Positions 54,208 to 61,181 of a DNA stretch of 64,000 nucleotides are shown here, one piece after another. Position 1 is the stretch's first letter. Each line of letters opens with the position of its first letter. This DNA is from Streptomyces sp. H27-H5. GTDB taxonomy: Bacteria > Actinomycetota > Actinomycetes > Streptomycetales > Streptomycetaceae. The stretch lies in NCBI RefSeq assembly GCF_026627505.1, contig NZ_JAPNLK010000016.1, positions 1 to 64,000 of the forward strand, read 5' to 3'. The translations under genes and the position numbers were made by a program. The notes beneath the pieces were generated by a model, which was not told the DNA's origin, searched no databases, and saw nothing but the letters and a program-made list of their open reading frames with translations.

Positions 54208-54792
54208 GTGAACACCCATCACGGAGATGACACGAGCCACCACCTGGCGTGGGCCGGGAGCGCCATCGACGATCTCAACGCGGGCGACGAAGCGGACAGA
54301 TCGCTCGGCGAAGCACTCGGCACCACCGGCGACCTCCGCGCGGAGAACGCCCAACGTCGCGCGGAGGCGGTTCGCGCCGCGGCCATGGGTCTCCCGCCCG
54401 CCGCCTGCGCCCTCGCCGCCGGGATCTCCGAGCGCATGCTCAGCGTGTGGCAGGGCACCGATCCGCATTTCAACGCGGCCATGGCCACCGCGCAGGCTCT
54501 GGCTCACGCTCACGGATTGACCGGTTCGGCCGCTCCGACCAGCCCGTTCGCGCTCCGGCTCCTGCTGAGGGCCGTACAGGGCGGGGCAGGCATCTTCGCC
54601 GCCGCCGAACAGCTCGGGATCCCGCGCCACCGTCTACAGAAACTGCGCACCAACCCCCGTGTGGCCGCCCTCGTCACCGCCGCGCAGAGCATCGGCCGCA
54701 AACCCGCCCCACGCGGCTCGAAGCCGTACGCGTACCGCCTCGTTCGCACCTCGCCGACGGGCGATCCCCCCGCCGCGCCCGGCAAGTCCTGA
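54208..54792 (+). CDS. conserved hypothetical with helix-turn-helix-like region
   Basis: 194-residue protein. An acidic and polar start is followed by Ala-rich helices (DLRAENAQRRAEAVRAAAMG, ACALAAGISERMLSVWQ), a second Ala-rich block near 95-120, and GIFAAAEQLGIPRHRLQKLRTNPRVAALV (about 130-158), which reads like a helix-turn-helix of the kind that recognises DNA. The Lys/Arg/Pro-rich tail is basic. No family. The GTG at 54208 gives the longest consistent frame, without a strong Shine-Dalgarno. It converges on the MFS gene. Confidence 0.6.
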   Translation: MNTHHGDDTSHHLAWAGSAIDDLNAGDEADRSLGEALGTTGDLRAENAQRRAEAVRAAAMGLPPAACALAAGISERMLSVWQGTDPHFNAAMATAQALAHAHGLTGSAAPTSPFALRLLLRAVQGGAGIFAAAEQLGIPRHRLQKLRTNPRVAALVTAAQSIGRKPAPRGSKPYAYRLVRTSPTGDPPAAPGKS

Positions 54793-54882
54793 CCGCCCGA
54801 GGTCAGGTGTGGGAGGCGCGGGATCCATGGTCCCGATCCGGGTGACCGCTGAGGAGGACGCGCGGCGGCGGTTGCGGAAGCC

Positions 54883-56175
54883 TCATTCCACGGGCGTCGT
54901 ACCGTCGTTGACGCGCACCGGTCCGGAGCCCTCACCCGCGGGCAGTGCGCGCATGGTGCGCAGCGGGGAGAGGAAGGTGGGAACGGCGCTCACCGTCATC
55001 CCGGCCGCACCGATCCACAGGGTGGTCGTCGCTCCGAACACCGAGCCCGAGGCGCCGCCGAGGAGTCCGCCCAGAGGGATGCCGCCCGAGGACACGAACC
55101 GGGCCGTCGCGCTCATCCGGCCCAACAGCCGATCCGGCGTGAGCGCCTGCTGGAAACTCGCCTGGGCCACGAACCGGACGACCCCACCCAGCGAAAGAGC
55201 CGCGAGGCCGAAGGCGGCCACGAAGACGCTCCACCCCGGTCGAGCCATGGGCATGAGAACGGTCAGCGGGCAGGTCAGGAGCGGTGCGAGCCAGATGACC
55301 GGGCCCTGTCCGACCCACTTCGAGACCCTGGTCGCCAACAGGGCACCCGTCAGGGCGCCGCAACCCATTCCCGAGAAGACGAGGCCGATTCCGAAGGAGT
55401 CGAGGCCCAGTTCCCTTTCCAGGAAGACGATCAGCATGGTCTGGTACATCACCAGGAAGAGGTTGAACACGGCGTCGCCGAGCACGATCGCGCGCAGCGC
55501 GGGGTACCGGAGGACGAACTTGAGCCCTTCCTTGATCTCTCGACCCAGCCGAGGGCGTCCGCTCGGCTCCGGCTTCCGTTCGGGCTTCCTGATGCCGCTC
55601 GCGAGCAGCCCCGACAAGGTCATGCCGACCGAACTCACCAGGAGGGTCGCGGGGGCTCCGATCCAACCGATCATCGGTCCCGCCACTCCCGGCCCGCTGA
55701 TACTGGTCACCGAGCGGATCGCGGAGAGCTTCGCGTTGCCTTCGACGAGGTGGTCGCGCCCCACCAGATGGGGCAGGTAGCTGACGTGGGCGACGTCGAA
55801 GAAGACGGTCAGCACGCCGTGCGCCAAGGCGACCGCGCAGAGCCACCGGATCGTCAGGAGGTCCGTCCACCACGCCACCGGGATCGTCAGCAGGATCAGC
55901 GCCCTCGCGAGGTCCGTGCCGATCATCACCGAACGCTTGCGCACGCGGTCCACCCACGCGCCCGCCGGCAGCCCGACCAGGAGCGAGCCTGCCGTGGTCA
56001 TCGCGGTCAGCACGCCGACCTGTAACTCCCCGGCGTTCAACGCCACGATCGCCACCATCGGCAAGGCCAGATAGATGACGCGATCGCCCAACTGGCCGAG
56101 CGCGGTGGCTGCGAACAATCGACCGAAGTCAGGGTCGCGCAGGAGTCCGAGCCGAGAAGAACGAGGCATCCGCAT
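54883..56175 (-). CDS. MFS transporter
   Basis: 430-residue major facilitator of the DHA/MDR type with about 12 transmembrane helices. Helix starts include FGRLFAATALGQLGDRVIYLALPMVAIVA, VGVLTAMTTAGSLLVGLPAGAWVDRVRKRSVMI (the loop motif GAWVDRVRKR), VTSISGPGVAGPMIGWIG and FNLFLVMYQTMLIVFL. It probably exports a drug or metabolite. The substrate is unknown and no regulator is adjacent. The ATG at 56175 (RMPRSSRLG) is chosen; an ATG at 56169 is possible. It is minus-strand, downstream of a small membrane-protein gene. Confidence 0.88.
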   Translation of the reverse strand: MRMPRSSRLGLLRDPDFGRLFAATALGQLGDRVIYLALPMVAIVALNAGELQVGVLTAMTTAGSLLVGLPAGAWVDRVRKRSVMIGTDLARALILLTIPVAWWTDLLTIRWLCAVALAHGVLTVFFDVAHVSYLPHLVGRDHLVEGNAKLSAIRSVTSISGPGVAGPMIGWIGAPATLLVSSVGMTLSGLLASGIRKPERKPEPSGRPRLGREIKEGLKFVLRYPALRAIVLGDAVFNLFLVMYQTMLIVFLERELGLDSFGIGLVFSGMGCGALTGALLATRVSKWVGQGPVIWLAPLLTCPLTVLMPMARPGWSVFVAAFGLAALSLGGVVRFVAQASFQQALTPDRLLGRMSATARFVSSGGIPLGGLLGGASGSVFGATTTLWIGAAGMTVSAVPTFLSPLRTMRALPAGEGSGPVRVNDGTTPVE

Positions 56176-56272
56176 GAACCGCCCAACGGGAGAACCGAAC
56201 AGGAGACCCGTCGATCCTCGCATCGCGTCCGACGCCGCCCGTCACCACCTTCGCGACTCACGGCCGCGGGGC

Positions 56273-56734
56273 TCAGGCGGTCGGCGCCGGCCCGGCGAGG
56301 AAGTGGGAGCGGGCCCGGGGAAGGTACATCGGGACCACCGCCGCCGCGGCCAGCAGGTCGGGCAGGGCGTGGAGGACGGACCACCACGCGGGCCCCTCCA
56401 CCGTGCCGAGCCCCCCGGCCCGGAACACCGGGAACCCCACCCCGACGACGGTCAGTACCGCCCGGGCCCACCCGCGGCCGGCGCGCATCCGTCCCGCCAC
56501 GACCAGCCAGGCGACGAGGAGAACGGCAAGTGCGCCCGCCCCCACGGCGATCCGGACGATCGCGGCGTCCCGGCCCGCGTACTCGGTCAACTCGTCCAGG
56601 CTCGTCGGCGGCGCCACGAAGGCACCGAGGAACCAGACGAGCACCTCCGCGGCGACGGCCGCCAGAGTGAGCCTCCACGCGGCCTCGATCTGCCCCGGGC
56701 GCCCGGAACCACTGCCTGTCGTACCGGTCGTCAT
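56273..56734 (-). CDS. small four-helix membrane protein
   Basis: 153-residue protein with about four transmembrane helices (ALTLAAVAAEVLVWFLGAFVA, IVRIAVGAGALAVLLVAWLVV, ARAVLTVVGVGFPVFRAGGLG, ALPDLLAAAAVVPMYL). A Thr/Gly/Ser-rich N-terminus precedes them. No recognised family. The ATG at 56734 has GGAGG five bases upstream; a GTG at 56737 is too close to it. It is minus-strand, just upstream of the MFS gene by 97 nt, and may be cotranscribed with it. Confidence 0.7.
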   Translation of the reverse strand: MTTGTTGSGSGRPGQIEAAWRLTLAAVAAEVLVWFLGAFVAPPTSLDELTEYAGRDAAIVRIAVGAGALAVLLVAWLVVAGRMRAGRGWARAVLTVVGVGFPVFRAGGLGTVEGPAWWSVLHALPDLLAAAAVVPMYLPRARSHFLAGPAPTA

Positions 56735-56925
56735 CACAGCCTCCTTCGGGGTACGCCCTGTCAGAGAGCGAGCGGGACCCGAAGGTTCCCGGACGGGGCG
56801 TGTCGACCCGAAGCGCTCTCAACTCCCGGCTCCACGGGCGACCTTCGGGCCGGAACCGCGCCCCCGGGGCGCGGGGCACACGGCGGCGCCCGCCGTGTCC
56901 CCCGCCAGGTCGCCGGCCGACGACA

Positions 56926-57507
56926 TCAGCCGGTGAAGGCCTCGATGAGCGTCCAGAGGGCGAGTGCGCCCATGCAGGCGGCGCCGATGCGCTGAACGGT
57001 CTTGAGGGGCACGCGCTGGGCGATGAAACGACCCACCAGCAGGGCGAGGGCGGAGACCGACATCAGCGCGAGGGCGGAGCCGATGGCGGTGGACAGCCAG
57101 CCGTTGGTGGCGGCCAGGTTGGCCGTGGTGATCTGGGTGAGGTCGCCCCATTCGCTGATGAAGACGGCCATGAACGCGGTCGTGTAGACGGGCCAGAAGC
57201 CCGTGACGGTCTTGGCGGCTCCGTCCTCGTCGTCATCGTCGCCGCTGCGGAGCAGGACGATGGCGCCGAACGCGAACAGGGCGGCGGAGACGAGTTTCAC
57301 GGCGATGTCCGGCAGCAGACCGAGCAGGCTGCCCGCGCCGACGGCGATGGCCACGTGCACGATGAAGGCGGTGGAGGTGCCGAACCACACGTACAGCGGC
57401 CGCATCCGAGTACCCATGGCCAGCGAGGCGAACATGGTCTTGTCGGGGAGTTCCGCGAGGAAGATCAGCCCGAAGGCGGTGATGATCGCCAGGGGGTCGA
57501 AGGTCAT
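56926..57507 (-). CDS. GDT1/TMEM165-family manganese exporter
   Basis: 193-residue six-helix protein of the UPF0016/GDT1 family. The two hallmark motifs are present: LAELPDKTMFA (first ExxD-K-T type, about residue 20) and ISEWGDLTQI (second E-x-G-D-x-T/S type, about residue 118). A central acidic loop (DDDDED) separates the halves, as expected. GDT1 proteins move Mn2+ or Ca2+ across membranes, exporting Mn in bacteria. The ATG at 57507 starts the family N-terminus. A yybP-ykoY-type riboswitch lies about 100 nt upstream, so manganese likely induces its expression. Confidence 0.88.
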   Translation of the reverse strand: MTFDPLAIITAFGLIFLAELPDKTMFASLAMGTRMRPLYVWFGTSTAFIVHVAIAVGAGSLLGLLPDIAVKLVSAALFAFGAIVLLRSGDDDDEDGAAKTVTGFWPVYTTAFMAVFISEWGDLTQITTANLAATNGWLSTAIGSALALMSVSALALLVGRFIAQRVPLKTVQRIGAACMGALALWTLIEAFTG

Positions 57508-57604
57508 TCCCTTGCTTTCTGCTGGGGCCGGGCCGTCAGCTCGTACGGCACCCAGCGGGCGACGGGAAGAACCACTCGGCCCGGCACGACGGAGCGACCC
57601 GCAC

Positions 57605-57735
57605 ATGGAATGCGGACCGCGTCATGCCTTGGCCGAAGGTCTCGTCCACCCCGCACGATGTGCGGCGGTCCGATGGCCGGGGCGTCCGTAGACGTCCAGT
57701 ATGTCGACCAGCGGTTTTCAGGACTACTCCCCTTC
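57605..57735 (-). promoter_or_regulatory. yybP-ykoY manganese riboswitch
   Basis: On the minus strand this leader contains the conserved blocks in order: GGGGAGTAG (complement of 57724-57732), CGACATACTG (complement of 57697-57706), and GAGACCTTCGGCCAAGGC (complement of 57626-57643) followed by a G/C-rich expression platform. These are the defining yybP-ykoY signatures. The element lies directly upstream of a GDT1-type exporter, the classical partner of Mn2+-sensing riboswitches. Manganese binding would turn the exporter on. No promoter beyond it was searched in detail. Confidence 0.85.
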
Positions 57736-58018
57736 GCTGACACAGAGTGTAACAGGCGACTTCAGGGGCGCCCCGCGCCTGCCGCCACCGATCCCCGCGC
57801 CTCGGGGCCGCGAATGGCACGCCGCAGGAGGGCGGCGCGGCCGGTCCCGGCGCGTTTCGTGCGGCTGGTCACGTGATCGCGGTACCGGGTTTTCCGGGGG
57901 TGGTCCGGGGCCCGTCAAGAGGCGTATTCGTGGGACTTTCGAGGCCTCCTCGCGGTCACGGACAGTGGCGTCACGTCGTCGTTGATCGACCGATCCGACT
58001 GAGGAGACTGACCACCGC

Positions 58019-59989
58019 ATGGCCACTCACGACCGCGGGCCGCTGCCCCTGACCCCGCCGCAGAACGGCGTCTGGTTCGCGCAGCAGCTCGACCCCACAC
58101 GCCTCGACTACACCATCGGCGAGTACCTGGAGATTCGCGGGGCGGTGGACCCCGGGCTGTTCGCCGAGGCGGTGCGCCTGACGGTGGCCGGCACGGAGTC
58201 GCTCTGCGTCCGCTTCGCCGAGGCGGACGGGGTGGTGCGCCAGATACCCGCCGGGCCTAGGCCGCTGCGGATGGAGACGGTCGACCTCAGCGGGCACCCG
58301 GACGTCGACGCCGAGGCGGAGCGGCTGATGCGTGCCGAGCTGGCCCGGCCGACGGACCTGGCGACGGGTGACGTGTGCCGGCACCTCCTGGTGCGGACCG
58401 GGGCGCGGTCGTACCGCTGGATGCAGGCCTACCACCACGTTGTCGCGGACGGGATCACCGGGTCGATGCTCGCGCGGCGGACCGCGGAGGTCTACTCGGC
58501 GCTGGTGGCGGGAGAACCGGCGCCTGCCCCGGACGGCGCGCCGTGGGCGCGGATCGTGGCCGGGGAGGAGGAGTACGCCCGCTCCGCGCAGATGGTCGCG
58601 GACCGGGAGTTCTGGCGGGCGAAGCTGGACGGTGCCCCGGAGCCGGTCTCCTTCACCGGTAGCGCTCCGGGGCCCGTGTCCGGGACGAGGGTGCGGGTGA
58701 GCGGTGATCTCGACGCCGCCGATGCCCGGGTGCTGCGCGATGCCGCGCGCCGGCACGGGACCCGTTGGTCGGCGCTGGTGATGGCCGCCTCCGCCGCCTT
58801 CCTGCACCGTGCGGGTGGTACGGAGGACGTGATGCTGGGGCTGCCGGTCACCGGCCGCACCACCCCGGACGCCCGGCGGACGCCCGGCATGTTCTCCGAG
58901 GTCCTGCCGCTGCGGCTGGCCGTGACCGGGGCGACCACGGTCGGCGAGCTGGTGCACGACACGTCCTCGGGCATCAAGGAGGCCCTGCGGCACCAGCGGT
59001 ACCGGATCGAGGAGGTGCGGGGCGCGGCGGGCGCCGACGGTGCGGCCGGCGGGCCCGGGCCCAGGTTGTGGGACGCCGCGGTCAACCTCATGTCCTTCGA
59101 CTACGAGCTGTCCTTCGCCGGGGCGCCCGCGTCCGCGCACAACCTCGCGGTCGGCCCGGTGGAGCACGTCTCCCTCAACGTCTACGACCGGGGCGGGGAC
59201 AGCCCGCTGACCGTGCAGGTGGAGGGTGACGCGGCCGACGCGGGCCCGGATGAACTCGAAGCGTTGCGGGTGCGTTTCACCCGTTTCCTCGTCGCGCTCG
59301 CCGGCGCCGACGGCGCGGCGCGGGTCGACTCGCTGCCGTTCCTGACCGTCGAGGACGAGGCGCTCCTCGCGGCCCTCGGTGACGGGGGCGCGGACCCCGC
59401 GCCCCGCGACGGGCTGCTGCACGCCCGGTTCGAGGAGGCCGCGGCGCGCACTCCGGACGCGGTCGCCGTGGTGTGCGACGGCCGGGAGGTGTCGTACGGG
59501 CAACTGGACGCCTGGGCGCGGGACATCGCGGAGCGGCTGCGGCCGGCCGTGGAACCGGCGACCCCGGTGGGCGTGTGCGTGGAGCGCTCGCCCGCGATGG
59601 TCGCGGCCGTCCTCGGCGAGCGGGCAGAGGCGGCGGAACGGCTCGGTGATTGGGATGCGGCCATCGGCTTGGTGAGTGCACGCGCCGAGTGCCACGCCGA
59701 TTCCTCCGCGCACGGCAACCACCTGTGGCACATGGACCTGCTGGCCTCCGCCGAACGGTTCGCGGAACTCGCGGACCTCGCCAGCACGGACATCCACGCA
59801 CGCCGGAGACTCAACCGGGCGCTCGGCGAGCGGGGCATGGACACGGCGCTGCGCCGCCGCGCCGAGGAGGGCGACCGCGGGCCCTCTTCCACCTCGTACG
59901 GCTGCTGTGCGCGACGGACAGGACCCCCGAGGCCGCTCCTACGGTCCGGGAGATCGCCCCGGACAACGCGTACGCGCTCCGGCTGCTGA
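58019..59989 (+). pseudogene. NRPS condensation-adenylation fragment fused to an unrelated tail
   Basis: 656-residue chimaeric frame. Residues 10-440 are a complete NRPS condensation domain with active-site HHxxxDG seen as HHVVADG (about 139). Residues 455-533 are the start of an adenylation domain (RTPDAVAVVCDGREVSYGQLDAWARDIAERL) that stops at AMVAAVLG, just before the A2 motif. At about 59617 it runs in frame into a different protein: ERLGDWDAAIGLVSARAECH, a TPR-like region. Near 59880 the frame shifts, and the true end of the second protein is at 60015. No peptide synthesis is expected. Confidence 0.75.
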
Positions 59990-60015
59990 GCGATCATGGA
60001 TCGCCGTCTCGCTGA
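59617..60015 (+). pseudogene. C-terminal fragment of a repeat protein fused to the NRPS fragment
   Basis: The distal piece of the chimaera: DWDAAIGLVSARAECHADSSAHGNHLWHMDLLAS, then RFAELADLASTDIHARRRLNRALGERGMDTALRRRAEEGD. A one-base shift near 59880 leads to ALFHLVRLLCATDRTPEAAPTVREIAPDNAYALRLLSDH in the next frame. This is the end of a family of Streptomyces proteins with TPR- or HEAT-like repeats. Its own N-terminal part is missing, so it is an exchange or deletion product. Confidence 0.6.
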
Positions 60016-60104
60016 TCGCTGTCTCTGCGTTCGTCGTGAGGTGCGACGGAGTCGACTGTTCGGCGGCGGCGCATGAAATCGCCTGTTCGAAGCATGCGCG
60101 GGGG

Positions 60105-61100
60105 ATGGAATGCGTGGTGTACGAGGAACGGTCGGGCAGGTCGGAGACGGTCGAGTGCGGCCTTGAGGACGAGGCGTGCCGCACCGCCCTGAAGCGGCTG
60201 CACGGCCTGGACGACGGCGAGTTCGGATGGATCCGGCTCGTCGACCCCGACGAGTCCGAGCTGGTGCAGTTGGCCGAGGAACTGGGTCTGCACCCGCTCG
60301 CCGTCGAGGACGCGGTGCAGGCGCACCAGCGTCCGAAGCGCGAGCGGTTCGACGACGTGCTGGCGGTGGCGATCAAGACGCTGTGGTACGTCGAGGACGA
60401 GACCGCGGTGGAGACCGGCGAGATGATGATGTTCGTGGGCCCCCGCTACGTCCTCACCGTCCGCCACGGCGCCGTCGATCCGACGGCCGAGGCGGCCCGC
60501 CGGCTCGACGCCGATGCGACCATGCTGCGCTTCGGTCCGCTGTCGGTGCTGCACGCCGTGTTGGACGTCGTCGTCGACGCCTACAGCGACGCAGCGGTCA
60601 AGGTGCGAAACGCGCTCAACCGGTTGGAGGACCAGGTGTTCTCGTCCGCTCGCGTCGATCACACCGAGGGCATCTACTCGCTCAAGCGGGAAGTGCGCGA
60701 GTTCCGTGACGCCGTACAGCCGCTGGTACCGGTCCTGAACGGTCTCCTGAGCGGGCCGGGCGAGGAGCGGCACGCGCCGAAGGCGGAACCCTACTTCCGC
60801 GACGTGGCCGACCACCTGCACCGCACCGACACCGAGGTACGCACTCTCGACGAGCTGCTGAACTCGGTGCTCGACGCCCAGCAAGCCCGGGTGGGCACCT
60901 GGCAGAACGACGACATGCGGCGCATCTCGGCGTGGGCGGCGATCTTCGCCATCCCCACCATGGTCGCGGGCGTGTACGGAATGAACTTCGAGCACATGCC
61001 GGAACTCGGCTGGACCTACGGCTATCCCCTCGCCGTGGGACTGATGGCACTGGCATCGGGAGCGCTGTACCGGGCCTTTCGCCGCAACGGCTGGCTGTAG
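60105..61100 (+). CDS. CorA-type magnesium/cobalt transporter
   Basis: 331-residue CorA/2-TM-GxN family protein. A long N-terminal alpha/beta cytosolic domain (about 15-200) includes LGLHPLAVEDAVQAHQRPK and the connecting helix YSLKREVREFRDAV. The two C-terminal transmembrane helices (about 272-292 and 303-322) bracket the signature YGMNFEHMPELGWTYG, whose GMN is the ion selectivity loop. It imports Mg2+ or Co2+ as a pentamer. The ATG at 60105 (MECVV) is used; GTG codons at 60114 and 60117 are possible alternatives. It is next to the GDT1 locus, also a metal gene. Confidence 0.88.
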   Translation: MECVVYEERSGRSETVECGLEDEACRTALKRLHGLDDGEFGWIRLVDPDESELVQLAEELGLHPLAVEDAVQAHQRPKRERFDDVLAVAIKTLWYVEDETAVETGEMMMFVGPRYVLTVRHGAVDPTAEAARRLDADATMLRFGPLSVLHAVLDVVVDAYSDAAVKVRNALNRLEDQVFSSARVDHTEGIYSLKREVREFRDAVQPLVPVLNGLLSGPGEERHAPKAEPYFRDVADHLHRTDTEVRTLDELLNSVLDAQQARVGTWQNDDMRRISAWAAIFAIPTMVAGVYGMNFEHMPELGWTYGYPLAVGLMALASGALYRAFRRNGWL

Positions 61101-61181
61101 CACGCGGGTCCGGCACGCCGCTCCGCGCGGCCGGGCCGAACCCGCTGGTGGGGTGGTCGGCGGGCGACCTACCATCCGACG

